Below are positions 1 to 11,032 of a DNA stretch of 64,000 nt, piece by piece; position 1 is the first letter of the stretch; every line of letters starts with the position of its first letter. The notes beneath the pieces are model-generated. The model saw only the letters and a program-made list of their open reading frames with translations, was not told where the DNA came from and did no database searches. The translations under genes were made by a program, and so were the position numbers. This DNA is from Ciona intestinalis (taxonomy: Eukaryota > Chordata > Ascidiacea > Phlebobranchia > Cionidae): positions 2,473,150 through 2,537,149 of the forward strand of contig NC_020166.2 of NCBI RefSeq assembly GCF_000224145.3, written 5' to 3'.

Positions 1-115
1 AACTTTGTATCACATAGTCATTCTGGAAACTTTTATTTGAATAAGCAAGTTAAAGCAAAACAGGTGACAACAACAATGTTATTTTACAAAATAATATTCA
101 TGTTTTATCATACAG

Positions 116-2107
116 AGAAAGACACACACAAAGAAAACGATCTCTGCAGCTACTGTTCACAACCGCAAGGTGTATGTATGTATATTGACACGAATTAAAT
201 TTGGTAACGAAGAGTATGAAGTTGTGTGCTATGATGGGGACACCTGGGAAGTATTAACAACAATATCATCCAGTTCTCAAATTCAGCATATGGTGGTTTG
301 TGAATCTAGACATTTTCAAGGTAAGTTTATCCACACATTATACAGTATCAACATTTACATATTAGAGTTTGACAATGACTGTTTTTTGAATTAATTTAAT
401 TGCAGGTAAAAACCGGGAATGTTTGTTTTTCTTTGAAAGACAAGGCAAAACTGACATTCGGATATTTGATTTTAAATCAGAGCAACTCATTTATAAGAAC
501 AGCAGCCCCATTTGTTTCCGCATTGGAGCTTCGGTTATCACCAGTGGCCGTAAGTCTTTAAAATTATATTAAAAATTAATTACATACAAATTATTTTACC
601 GTTTTGCAGGTCTCATATTATTACTAGGAGGCTTGCTACCCGAGGATAACTATTCATCAGGTTGGAGTTATTTTTGAATGAAACGTCAACTTAAAAAATT
701 TTGTGTTTATTTGTTTAGTGTACCCAACATACTCATTTCTTGGTTTTAGCTACTTGGCGCCCATCATGTATTGCATTATTAGCTGTAGGGCAGGAATTTG
801 CTTTTTACCCCGTCACTGTTATATGGTGTTTGGAGAGAACAAAGCTACTTGTTTTGTTTTAAATTAAATTACATTTCGAACGAAGAAGCAACATTTAATA
901 ACAAATTTCTGTTCATACTTCACAGTTTGCAGTTTTGTTGATATCTATGACAATGATGCTACACATTTTAAGAAACCATGGAAGAGAGGAAAAAACATGA
1001 ATGTACCTAGAAAGGACTTTGCAGCAGTGAATTATAACAATCGCATCTATTGCTTTGGTAATGCATTAATGTCCATTATTTATGGCCGCATGACATGACA
1101 ACTTAAAAAGTTATGTTGTTCTATTTTAAACACCTCATGCTCAATCATGAGTTATCATGTATAGATGGGTGAGGGAAGATGGGACATCTTTTTATTCTAG
1201 TGTACTGTCCCATTTGGTAGTAAACAAAGAACATTCAAAGAATTATAAAACCGTATCCCCACGTCTCCCATAGGTCGTTGTTAATTGTTTAAAACAGGAT
1301 CAGGATATTTGGATATAATGTGCTAAAGGTGTCCCCTATTTTCCCACCCTACTAATTTACTCTGAGGGCGTTTGTTTGGTTCTCAAACCATTTACTTTAT
1401 TACTAACAAATATACTGACACAGGCGGATTTGATTCACACAACATTGCAATACTCAACGGTGAATACATGAACACTGCTGATGGAGTGTGGACAATGTTA
1501 ACAAACAAAATTCCACTTCCATTACGTGATGCTACTGCCTGTTGTGTGGGTGACCACATTGCAGTATATGACAGGTGTACATTTTTTTCATTAAAAAAGA
1601 CATTTTTTTGTATAGTAGGGTGGGGAAGTCGGGTCACCGTTAGCACATAATATTCAAATATCCTGATCGTGTTTTAAACACTTAACAACGGTCTATTGGA
1701 GTCGTAAGGATACGATTATATAATTGTTGGAATGTTCTTAGTATACTAAATAAGACGAGAAAATAGAATGAAAAGGTGCCCCATCTTTCCGCACCTCCTA
1801 CTATATTAACAACTGTTGCTACACATATTAATAAGTCTGTGCGATGGTTTAACTTTAGATTTTTTTTTAATGTTAAAACAGCATGGTTTATAAAAACATA
1901 ATCATGCTATAATTGAGCTTACTTTATAAACATTCTTGCTATTGCATAACAACCCTTTTATTATTACATATGTGTTTAATATTTAGCTGGAGCAAAGGAA
2001 GGATACGAACAATGAATGTTCACACTGAAGAGTGGGAGGTGTGGACAGAGAATGAAGATGAGAATATGCTTCTACAAGGCAAAGGATTTCTGTTTACTTC
2101 AAGTTGA
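116..2107 (+). CDS. Kelch-repeat protein (probably KLHL type), C-terminal six exons
   Basis: Exons read as 116-320, 406-549, 610-660, 926-1057, 1424-1574 and 1987-2107 (stop TGA 2105-2107), all GT-AG and in phase across every junction. The joined protein carries Kelch-like blades: SAATVHNRKVYVC, then VPRKDFAAVNYNNRIYCFGG running into FDSHNIAILN, then LRDATACCVGDHIAVYD and a final blade with EEWEVWTENEDE. The double Gly after a hydrophobic run and the spaced Tyr/Trp are typical of Kelch blades. In KLHL proteins the blades form a substrate-binding propeller for a Cullin-3 ubiquitin ligase, with BTB and BACK domains N-terminal. Those would lie left of the window and are not seen, so the subfamily is inferred. 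Two introns carry MITE copies. Candidate poly(A) signals (AATAAA-like) lie around 2295 and 2600. Confidence 0.75.
1163..1352. mobile_element. Palindromic MITE (dominant family of the window)
   Basis: First of many copies. One end reads GGGGAAGATGGGACACCTTT and the other is its near reverse complement (AAAGGTGTCCCATCTTCCCC). The middle carries TTAACAACGGTCTATGGGAG and TACTACCAAATGGGACGAG or their complements. About 190 bp, no coding capacity, often bounded by TATAGTAGGG / CCCTACTATA. I believe Ciona MITEs of this kind were described around 2000 (Cimi), from memory. This copy sits in a Kelch intron. Confidence 0.75.
1612..1805. mobile_element. Palindromic MITE copy
   Basis: Begins TATAGTAGGGTGGGGAAG and ends CCTCCTACTATA; the interior matches the family core. 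Lies in the last intron of the Kelch gene. Confidence 0.75.
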
Positions 2108-3822
2108 ATCAATGAAGAATTTAATTGGAACAATTATTATTATTGTTTTTGGGTAACAACAACGCTTTTTAATTAACACTCTTCCCCCCACTTCTATAGC
2201 ATGTTTTAATAATAGCCTGTTTTTATAACTGTTGTTTTGCTGTTAATTCCCTTTCTTGTTTAAATAATATGATCTTCCTTATCGTTTCTAAGAGATAAAG
2301 AAAAATTATATATTTTATTTTGCGCTTTATCACATACGTCCACAATGGTAATTGAACCAAGTTTTTATACTCATTAGTTTAAGTAGCAGATGTTTAACCT
2401 GTTAATTTATGTATTTTTTCAACTACAAGGTTTTAATGGAGGTTTACATTAATGTGTTTTTATATAATAGGTTCGGGCACAATGACTTACTTGTTTAAAC
2501 CTCGTTTTAAAGCTCCCAAGACAAAGAATATTTGTACCTGATTTTAAAGTGTTTGTAATATGTACATAGAATTGTGAATTCATAATAATCAATCCGTTAA
2601 ATAAATTCCTTTATTATTCAAAGCACAGTTGAGTACTAATTCATGGTGTCATATCATAGTACAACAAATCTATGGTATTAACTCCAAAAATATTTTGACT
2701 TTTAAAATATCAAAGAATTTGTGCCGAAGCGTCAAATTTCCCATCATAGTGTAAAGACGTAGACGTGACATGAACGTGACATAAATGTGACATAAACGTG
2801 ACATAAATGTGACATTAGACGTGACATAAACGTTACATGAACGTGACAGACGTGACAATTACGTGACATAAATGTGACATAGACGTGACATAAACGTGAC
2901 ATTGACGTAACATAGACATTTAGGCATAACCAGCGTATATCACTTTCTTTATTTTTTACTTTGGGTATCTCTCTGTTAACTTTTAGTTAGTCTTTTTAAA
3001 ATTGTTAAGCATAGTAGCCATACTGAATGTTTATTTCTTGATTGAAAAACTGAATGTTTATTCCTAAGTTTTTGTGGAAATAAACCACCACAAGATAAGT
3101 TATTAAGATGTTTTCGATTTTCTGATGAAAACTGCTGAAGCAGACCGACTCTTCATCAATCAAGTTGTTAAAGTTAAAGGAATACAACCATTTATAGGAA
3201 GCGAAATGTTTGTTGTGGTACAACTAGTACGGTTTTTCGTTATTGGCTGCAAACTAAACGATATACATTAGGCCGACTACAGGATATTCACACGTAACAC
3301 CATCTGGTCTAAAACTTGGCTTGCAGTAACTGCTTGGTTAACGTGTCAATTCATGTATTTTTCCCAAGTACAATGTTTTAATAGAGGAATTGACTAAAAC
3401 GGGCGGTCACACATACACACGCTTAAATTGGAAAAAAAATCTTGAAATAAAACAATCGCCGGTGTAATAATGGTTGGTATGTAATGCATGATTAGTGAAC
3501 GGTGTATGTTGCAAACTTATTACTCTATCACAAAAGAATTCCTAACTGGATGTTATATGCACAAATTATTATGTATTAATCACACTGCTATAATTCACAT
3601 TTAAAAAGTAGCGGGGAAATTTAATGGACACTTGCTAAAACAGCATTTTGAGAAAATGGAACTTCGACCAACAGGGTCATTTATTTGTCACGATAAAATT
3701 AAAGCTACTATATCAACTAAGCTTTGTCCAAATAGTAAAGGCTTTGGTCTTTTCTGAAAGCTGTGTACGTCTTGCTTCGGAACCTTTTTGATATTTGATC
3801 GCTGTAATCTGAAGGGATTATT
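2108..3822. other. Intergenic, 3' flanks of Kelch and sulfotransferase 1
   Basis: AT-rich sequence between convergent genes. Apart from the 11-bp minisatellite at 2755-2915 and possible poly(A) signals near 2295 and 2600, I see no gene, RNA or clear element. Confidence 0.5.
2755..2915. repeat. 11-bp minisatellite, unit like CGTGACATAAA
   Basis: Consecutive degenerate units such as ACGTGACATAA and ATGTGACATAA run through the interval. The complementary unit (CGTCCATGTCA) forms the array at 8310-8566, and degenerate copies lie at 7041-7230. Confidence 0.8.
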
Positions 3823-6613
3823 TCACCAGAACTTGAACCTTGTCATTGCTGCGTTGATCCAACCTTTTATACTTGCTGGGTTTTGGTAAACCTTGTACCC
3901 ACCATACGCCCCAATGAGAGTAAGAACTCCGAGAGAAAACATCGTTTCTCGCATCATTCTCATCATAATGGGGTGATTTTCCATGTAATCTTTTATAAGC
4001 GAGGCTCCAATATTAGCATGAGGAAAAGGTTTGTTTGGAACTTTCTCTCCCAGGAATTCACAGAGAGGTTCCCAGCCTTCTTTCATGTTGAAAATTAATA
4101 GTTTATCCTTCGGAGCGTTCTGTGTAATAACAACCAAATAAAACAATGTAGCCTATTATGTATTATAAACTGTCGTTGCAGCATATTTGTAAAGCTTATA
4201 GAAAAACATTAAATTCCAAACACAATAGGAAAGGGAAAAGCCAAAAAAAAAACAGTTTTTATAAAAAAAAGTTAGTTTTTTATCGCGTTCAAGTGTAAAA
4301 ATTCTTTACAGTTTTTAGCCCTTATATTTTAACTCTCTTTCAAATTTGTGGAATACACAATTATTCCGGTCCTATACAACCGAAGTATATTTTTACAGAC
4401 TGCTTCTCTGTGAAACTTACACATATATAGTGAAGCGGGGAAAGATGGGACGCCGTTTTATTCAATTTCTCGTCCTATTTGATAGTAAACAAAGAACATT
4501 TAAAGAATTATTAATCGGTATGCTCACGACTCCCATAGACCGTTATTAATTGTTTAAAAAACGATCATGATATTTGGATATTATGTGCTAAAGGTGTCCT
4601 ATATTCCCCCACCTTAAACATACTAATGTTGTTACCTGTAGTAGGTACTCATTGTGTGTTCTGTAGTTTCGTCCCATGACAAGCGGACTAAGTTGAAACT
4701 TAGACCAGGGCCAACTTCGTTTTGCAGATATCACAAGTTGTACTGAAATCAACAATTTTGATTAATTAATTTTGTTTGAAATGCGGAGAAATTTGATTTC
4801 AGAGCTCACGCCGAATAGAGTAGAATATAAGAAGCTATGTATGTAATGAATGTAACCTACTTTATCCTCGCGTAGCCGGAAACGACAATCGTTATAACAC
4901 GGGTTTAACACCTCGTGCCAGTTTACGAGTTACCATGTAGTATGTTACTTTGTAGGTGATTATTTTTTTGGGATTTTTTTATGTATGACTGATAATTTGG
5001 ACAACTCATTATTGACCACTGGATTAGAGCAATTGCCGGTAAGTGTCTTGCCCAAGGACACATACGCCCACGATGGTAGCAGCGACGAGCCTTAAACCCA
5101 TTAAGCTACACAGAATTCGTCTATACGCCACATAACTTACACGTTGATTCTGTAAAAGTAAAATGATTCCATCCTGACGGTGAAAGCATTTGCATGATAG
5201 TGTACATCGTATTATTCTCTGCTGTTCTTATTTGATTTACCAAGCTTTTGAGCAAAGTCTCTTCGTCCCGCATAGCAAATACAATCTGAATTATAAAATG
5301 GTAAAATTTAACTGTCAGGTTAGCTTTTAATCAATCAACTTAAAAAGCTGAAACAGGTAAGTGAACTTTATTTAATTAAATTTATACAATATTGCGTGTC
5401 AAAGCAAATGTGATTTTTCTGTTATACCTCGCGTGTTTTCGATTTTTTTATTATAGTAGGGTAGGGGAAGATGGGACACGTTTTATTTTACTTTCGCGTC
5501 CCATTTGGTATAGTGTAATGTCGTGGGTTTAGCAGTTGGTTTATTGACACGCGCACTGTTTTTATTGTTTGCGTAATATTTGTATTGTTAGTTCAGTTTT
5601 AAATGTGTTTCTTCTCACTTTTGTGTTTTTTTCTGTTTTTCTTCACTATTTGACCTAGTATTTTGCCTTCCCTATCACCATTATTAACGCACTACTTGTT
5701 TCCTGAACTTATTTTAACGTTTCCGCGTGTTTCCATGTTGCCATTATTTCCGTTCTAATTATAATTGCGATATGTGTCACGTGTCGAGCATATTGCGCGT
5801 TTTTCCTCTTTTCAGTTTTGCGTGTATCCAGGGCGTTAATTTTCGTTGTACTGTTTTGGCTTAGGGTTGTTATATTGTTTTGTTCGGCAAAAGGGATATT
5901 ATTGTGAGCGAACTGTTTTATCGTGAAGTGAAAGCCGTATCGAGTATATAGTTTTCGTATCTAGTTGTTGGTATAACAGTTTAATGTTTTTTTAATTCGT
6001 TTTATGCAGTTTTTGTTAAATTACATGTTTTTATAGTTGAGTTGTAATAAGTGTAGCTTAAAACAGACTACAGCAGTCAGGCCCCGCGATTGGCCGTTAA
6101 ATCAGCAGCGTCCGGGACCAAACCACCCTTATCAAACGTAACAGTATAGTAAACAAAGAATTCAAACAAATACAACCGTATTCTCAGGACTCCCATCGAC
6201 CGTTGTAAATTGTTTAAAACACGATCGAATATTTAAATATTATGTGCTAAAGATGTCCTGTCTCCCCCTATACCCTACTGTACATATTATTTTCCCAACT
6301 TTACTGTATCAGATACAAATCAAAGTTTGTTTAAGCGATAAGTAACACTCGGCCCGTTTACCTTTGCTTCTGGAAAGGCTTCCAGTAGTTCTTTCCAGAA
6401 AAGATTACAAGGTGCATCAACTACAGCATCCACACCTTCGTACATTCTTCTAAAATCTTCCACTGTTCCTCCTTCTTTGATTATCCTTCTCCAATCTCTA
6501 CCAAGGTAGTAAGAATTCTCAAGCCAGTCAAATGTTTTATAGTTTAGTTCCATAAATGCAGCTGTCATACTCTTTGTGCCAGTTTTACTGTATCCAGCGT
6601 ATATTACCTTCAT
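3823..6613 (-). CDS. Sulfotransferase family protein, copy 1 (Sulfotransfer_4 type), complete
   Basis: Four exons on the minus strand: 6362-6613, 5141-5285, 4636-4742, 3823-4119; 801 nt, 266 residues plus stop, every junction in phase. The N-terminus MKVIYAGYSKTGTKSM holds the P-loop-like PAPS-binding segment (GYSKTGTKS, residues 7-15) right after the start. Exon 2 opens IVFAMRDEETLLKS, matching the (V/L)xRDxxxWxxS segment of the family. Exon 3 contains WPWSKFQLSP and NYRTHNEYLLQ. Exon 4 contains the hallmark EGWEPLCEFLGEKVPNKPFP. A hydrophobic stretch near the end (TMFSLGVLTLIGAYGGYKVY) suggests a C-terminal membrane anchor. The family is predicted to transfer sulfate from PAPS; the acceptor is unknown. 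A solo LTR and MITE lie in intron 1 and a SINE in intron 2. Confidence 0.85.
4432..4612. mobile_element. Palindromic MITE copy
   Basis: From GCGGGGAAAGATGGGACGCC to GTCCTATATTCCCCCACCTT. It lies in intron 3 of sulfotransferase copy 1. Confidence 0.7.
4845..5105 (-). mobile_element. tRNA-headed SINE, minus strand
   Basis: Reads from the tail ATGAATGTAACCTACTTTAT through TCCTCGCGTAGCCGG, TGCCAGTTTACGAGTTACC, GACCACTGGATTAGAGC and CCAAGGACACATACGCC. A full-length relative at 50102-50395 shows the tRNA-like head. Matches the Ciona composite SINE (Cics-like, from memory). Confidence 0.7.
5455..6283. mobile_element. Palindromic MITE split by a solo LTR
   Basis: The left half (GTAGGGGAAGATGGGACACG to 5513) and the right half (6144 to CCCTATACCCTACTGTA) together make one MITE. 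The insertion sits in the CATTTGGTA...GTAAACAAAG core, so the LTR arrived after the MITE. Confidence 0.8.
5514..6143. mobile_element. Solo LTR of an LTR retrotransposon
   Basis: A 630-bp insert beginning TGTAATGTCGTGG and ending AAACGTAACA (5'-TG...CA-3' with short inverted ends), flanked on both sides by GTATAG (5508-5513 and 6144-6149), consistent with a 5-6 bp target duplication. No internal coding region remains. Family not assignable from the LTR alone. The intact target duplication suggests a fairly young insertion. Confidence 0.75.
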
Positions 6614-7040
6614 TTTTATTCAGATCTCTGAGCTATATACATACACTTAAACTTAAGATTAGTATTTGGTAGAACATACATACGGGTAAACAAGCTACAT
6701 CAGCAGTATGTCAATATCACTAGGATATGTGTTTGTACTTTGCTTGTGCAAATAAAGCATAAAAAATCCCCTTTGAAAATAGCTACATCGCACTGAAACT
6801 TTTCCACTAAAAGAAAAACTATTGGAACTGCAGACTTTGTGAGTTGAGAAAAGTTCGATAAAAACGCCAAAGGCTGTAAAGCTTGCTGTGTAAGTCTAGC
6901 AGGCGAAACAATGTCATTTTAACAATAATGTTTATCACATGGCTAAAACTTTTAAAACAGCCTCACATATCTAAAATGTATATAAGTTGAATTAAACATA
7001 AAAAAAATATTCTATGGCCCTTACAAAAACAAAACACCCC

Positions 7041-7230
7041 GTCCATGTCGCGTCCATGTCACGTCGATAAAAAAATGTAACGTCTATTTATATATGTGGG
7101 GAGGGTATAGGGGTCAATGACATACATATACATATATATATATATATATAGGGTATACTGGTATAGGATATATATATACGTCAATATCACGTCGATAGGG
7201 GTCAATGACTCGTCAATATCAGGTCAATAA
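7041..7230. repeat. Degenerate 11-bp minisatellite with (TA)n
   Basis: Scattered units CGTCCATGTC, ACGTCGATA and CGTCAATATC, interrupted by an alternating TA run at about 7130-7151. Same motif family as 8310-8566. Confidence 0.6.
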
Positions 7231-7237
7231 AAAATGT

Positions 7238-7423
7238 AACGGGACACCTTTAGCACATAATATCCAAATATCCTGATCGTATTTTAAACAATTAACAATG
7301 GTCTATAAGATTCGTGAGGATATAGTTTTATAAATCTTTGAATGTTTCTTGTTTACTATTAAATGGGACAAGAAAATGGAGTCAAAAGGTGTCCCATCTC
7401 TCCCCACCCCACTGTATATAAAA
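7238..7423. mobile_element. Palindromic MITE copy
   Basis: From ACGGGACACCTTTAGCACAT to TCTCCCCACCCCACTGTAT. It ends about 35 bp upstream of exon 3 of sulfotransferase copy 2, where exon 2 would be expected. Confidence 0.75.
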
Positions 7424-7459
7424 AAATGTTAGATTAAATTGAAAATTAATCTATTACAG

Positions 7460-7978
7460 CGCAGGTCAGACTGGGTTCAACAATAAAGTGGCCTTGGTGT
7501 AAATTCAATCTTAACCCAACAGTGTGGAAGAGGATGTACAGAAATCACAAAAACTATGTACTGAATGTTAGTATGCAGTAAAAGTTAGGTGGTTAAAAAC
7601 AAATAGGCCTATTTACGTTTGCATATATAGAGGTATGGGCACTTTTGTAATGACGCTTACAACTTGATTCAACAGAATGCGCTGAAAGACAAGTTGTTGG
7701 TGTACAACTTAAAAGATGGTTGGGGACCAATCTGTGAATTCCTGGGAGAGAAAGTCCCAGACAAGCCTTTCCCACATGCTAATGCAGACGCTTCAATCGT
7801 GAAAGATTTTATAGCTAATCACCCAATTATGAAGCGAATGATGCGAGAAGCGATGTTCACTCTCGGAGTTCTTACTCTCATTGGGGCGTATGGTGGGTAC
7901 AAGGTTTACCAAAACCAAGCAAGTATAAGAGGTTGGATCAACGCAGCAATGACAAGGTTCAAGTTCTGGCAACTATAG
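7460..7978 (+). pseudogene. Sulfotransferase copy 2, 5'-truncated (exons 3 and 4 only)
   Basis: Two exons on the plus strand, opposite to its neighbours: 7460-7566 (107 nt, same length as exon 3 of copy 1; contains IKWPWCKFNLN and MYRNHKNYVLN) and 7676-7978 (stop TAG 7976-7978; contains LKDGWGPICEFLGEKVPDKP and the C-terminal hydrophobic helix). The exon 3 donor is GTTAGT. Both exons are open and well conserved. No P-loop exon or exon 2 is visible on the plus strand between 6614 and 7459; that interval holds a MITE and minisatellite. Without the P-loop it cannot bind PAPS, so it is probably a pseudogene, unless the 5' exons were lost in assembly. AATAAATAATA near 8063 could serve as poly(A) signal. 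Confidence 0.7.
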
Positions 7979-9026
7979 GGATTATGATTGCATGTGCAAT
8001 CAAGTCTTTGATCATTTTGTGAATGTAAACATATTTGAGAACTTGTATTTAATTATAATTTGAAATAAATAATACTTAAAGAGGTCACAAAATGCTAATA
8101 ATGTTTCTCATGGAAAGGCCATGCATTGTCGCTCGGCCGATTATATTACCCGAGTGGTTTGGTCTTAAGGAATAGGGATGTGCAGCTGATATGAACCTAT
8201 GACTCAGTTACGCACTTAGTGCAACCGCGGGATATTGCAATAACAGTCCAGACAGCATATATTTCCCACAGCCTTTACAAAACAAAATACCTTTGTCCCG
8301 TTTATGGCCCGTCCATATCCCGTCCGTGTCGATGTTACGTCCATGTCACGTCCATCTCACGTCCATGTCACGTCCATCTCACGTCCATGTCACGTCCATG
8401 TCACGTACATGTCACGTACATGTCACGTCCATGTCACGTCAATGTCACGTCCGTGTCACGTCCATGTCACGTCCATATCCCGTACATGTCACGTCCGTGT
8501 CACGTCTGTGTCACGTTCATGTCACGTCCATGTCACGTCCATATCCCGTCCGTGTCTATGTCACGTCAATAAATATATAGGCTACACCACGTTTGATAAG
8601 GGTGCTATAGCCAATTGTTAATTAGAGGCTTAACAGAACCATAAACCAATACAACTTAGCTACTGTAGCAACAAAAATCTGCAATATTTGGTATAAACAA
8701 AATTGTCCCCTAGCAGGCCTTACAATGCTTTAGTATAATAGTTGCGATTTTTTAATGATTGGTTAAGCGTTCGTTTCAAACATGCCCTGTTATAGAAAAA
8801 GCACTATTGAAATAAAAGCAAAAGTGAACGTTCATAATCGTCGTTCAATATACGTTGTATACGATTTTTTTCATAGTAAATGTGCTGTATTGTAATTCTG
8901 CCACCAAAATATTTGGTCAAAATGGACCTCAACACTGGAAATATAATTTAATTAAACGTCATAAATTAAAGTAGTATAAAAGCATGTCGTTATCTAGGTC
9001 TGTTGATGATGTACATTCAAAACACC
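7979..9026. other. Intergenic between sulfotransferase copies 2 and 3
   Basis: Contains the minisatellite at 8310-8566 and, at about 8640-8800, a segment resembling 13270-13480 (shared ACTGTAGCAACAAAAATCTG and GGTTAAGCGTTCGTTTCAAA-like runs). No gene seen. Confidence 0.5.
8310..8566. repeat. 11-bp minisatellite, unit CGTCCATGTCA
   Basis: More than twenty units of CGTCCATGTCA with variants CATCTCA, CATATCC and CGTGTCA. Because 11 is not a multiple of 3 and the units lack stops, all three plus-strand frames stay open, which creates spurious Met-Ser-Arg-Pro repeats. Confidence 0.9.
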
Positions 9027-11032
9027 TTAGAGCTTGAACCTTGTCATTGCTGCGTTGATCCAACCTCTTATACTTGCTGGGTTTTGGTAAACCTTGTACC
9101 CACCGTACGCCCCAATGAGAGTAAGAACCCCGAGAGAAAACATCGTTTCTCGCATCATTCGCTTCATAACTGGATTACTTTGCATCCAGTCTTTTACAAG
9201 CGAGGCTTCTTTGTTCGCATGTGGAAAGGGTTTGTCTGGAACTTTCTCTCCCAGGAATTCACAGATTGGTCCCCAACCGTCTCCAAAGTTGTATATCAAC
9301 AGTTTATCTTTCGGGGCATTCTGGTAAAAAAAAACGATTTACAGTGTTTAGGTTGTTTACTTTTTTCAACTATAAGAACATTAATGTTGTTACAATTAAA
9401 CATCTCGTCGCTATATGTTATTTGTTGGGTGCAGGCTAATGAGCACACGTTGATTCAATAGGTTTTGTACTTTTGTTTTTACCTTGAGTGTATTAAAACA
9501 AGTTTCTGTGTTTGTGTATTAAGCTAACAAACAAGATCACACATCATGCTGTCATGTTGCATGTTAGTGCATCCTTACTTGGAGAAAAGATGCATTGTGA
9601 TTTCTGTAGAGTTGTTTTAATACCACTGGATTCTTCTCGTACTTTGTCCAAGGCCACCTACGTTGTCGTGGTGAAACAACGATTGGTTCTGAGTAAAAAT
9701 ACAGTTTGTAATAAATGAAGTGCAAGTCCTTATATCATGTTGAAAGATAATATAAATGTAAATAAGGAAGAAGAACTTGACATGGCGCTTGAATAACAAT
9801 TATAGGATACCGGAATAGATGCTTGATGTTACGACATATGTGGTGAAGTATATATTTGGGCAAGACACTTAATGATAATTGCTGTTGCAATTCAGTGTTT
9901 CTAACAGATTGTCCAAATCGTCAGCCATAAAAAAGAAACATAAACACCATACAACACATAAAATTAATACTATACGTGTTAACTTGTAAACGTGTACGAT
10001 ATATATGAAATATAAAACAACACAATGTCCGATGTGGGTCCCAGCAAAGTGCAATTTTGTTACATTCATAACAGTATATATAGCTTAACCTACAGCGTTA
10101 CGTTTACCTGCTATTTGACTGAAGGAAAAATATTTCCACCCTGTATAAGAAAACACCTGAAATATTTTGAACAACCAATCGCAGTCAAGTTGCTTGAGTT
10201 GGTTTATCATACTTCTTAACCATTCCTGTTCATTTCTCACACAAAAGATAAGCTAAAACAAAATACATTTTTTATTGAAAGAGTACACCCTATGGTATAA
10301 CTATAGTTGGTAGGCTTAAGAGATAGGAAATTTATCAGTGTTTTTCTCGTTCCATTGGTAGTGAATGAAGAACATTTCCGGAATTAAACAACTGTCAGTG
10401 CGCGGCCCTAAAAGAGCGTTGGAAATTGTTAAAAACACGATCTGAAAATATGGGTACGAACGGTATCCCATCACAATTGTAGGGACAATTGTAGCACATA
10501 ATGTTCAAATATCCTGGTCGTGTTTTAAACAATCAAAAACGGCCTATTGGGGTGGTTAAGATTCGGTTTTATAACTCTTTATTGACACAAAGTTACATAC
10601 TTCGCTCTTAAGCTGGCGTGAGGTGTATGAACACTCGTATTATAACGATTGTCGTTTTCCGGCCACGCGAGGATAAAGTAGGTTACATTCATCCATTCAT
10701 TCATGTTCTTTGTTTACCACCATCGGGACAAGAAAGTAGAATAAAAAGACGTCCCATCCTTCCCACTCTATTATACATACCTTTGCTTCGGGAAAAGCAA
10801 GAGACAATTCTTCCCAAAACGCATAACTAGGTCCATCAACTACAGCATCCACACCTTTGTACATTCTTCTAAAATCGTCCACTGTTCCTCCTTCTTTGAT
10901 TATTCTTTTCCAGTCTTCGCCAATATAGTAGCAGTTTTCAAGCCAGTCATAAGTGTTGTAGCCAAACTCACGAAATACCGCTCCCATGGTTTTAGTTCCA
11001 GTTTTACTATAACCAGCATAAATAACCTTCAT
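9027..11032 (-). CDS. Sulfotransferase family protein, copy 3 (Sulfotransfer_4 type), complete
   Basis: Four minus-strand exons: 10781-11032 (252 nt), 10108-10252 (145 nt), 9579-9688 (110 nt), 9027-9320 (294 nt); 801 nt, 266 residues. Exons 1 and 2 match copy 1 in length, exon 3 has one extra codon and exon 4 one fewer. The P-loop is GYSKTGTKTM at residues 7-16. Exon 2 reads LIFCVRNEQEWLRS; the Asp of copy 1's MRDEE is Asn here. Exon 3 has RRWPWTKYEKNP and LYRNHNASFLQ. Exon 4 has FGDGWGPICEFLGEKVPDKP and the C-terminal hydrophobic helix. Exon 4 is much closer to copies 1 and 2 than exon 2 is, so the copies diverge unevenly. Intron 1 contains a MITE split by a SINE fragment. Predicted PAPS-dependent sulfotransferase, substrate unknown. 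Confidence 0.85.
9843..10075 (+). mobile_element. Degraded SINE, plus strand
   Basis: Retains GGGCAAGACACTTAATGATA, TCCAAATCGTCAGCCATAAA and a weak tail TACATTCATA, with a divergent middle. It lies in intron 2 of sulfotransferase copy 3. Confidence 0.5.
10450..10775. mobile_element. Palindromic MITE split by a SINE fragment
   Basis: The MITE halves are about 10450-10581 (TAGCACATAATGTTCAAATA) and 10706-10775 (TGTTCTTTGTTTACCACC to CCCACTCTATTATA). The break is inside the ATTCTTTGAATGTTCTTTG core. Confidence 0.7.
10582..10705 (+). mobile_element. SINE 3' fragment inserted in a MITE
   Basis: ACAAAGTTACATACTTCG, then CGTTTTCCGGCCACGCGAGG and the tail TTACATTCATCCATTCATTC. It is the plus-strand 3' half of the SINE. 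Confidence 0.7.

Noticed and set aside
1392-1646. 84-codon minus-strand frame over the Kelch exon
   Set aside because: It lies antisense to a well-supported Kelch exon and runs into MITE sequence.
8219-8621. Three overlapping plus-strand open frames encoding Met-Ser-Arg-Pro-Cys-His repeats
   Set aside because: All three frames are open only because the 11-bp minisatellite lacks stop codons; they have no start context or family resemblance.
9003-9461. 152-codon plus-strand frame across exon 4 of sulfotransferase copy 3
   Set aside because: It is a shadow of the minus-strand coding exon; an equivalent antisense frame appears over copy 1 because the exons are similar.
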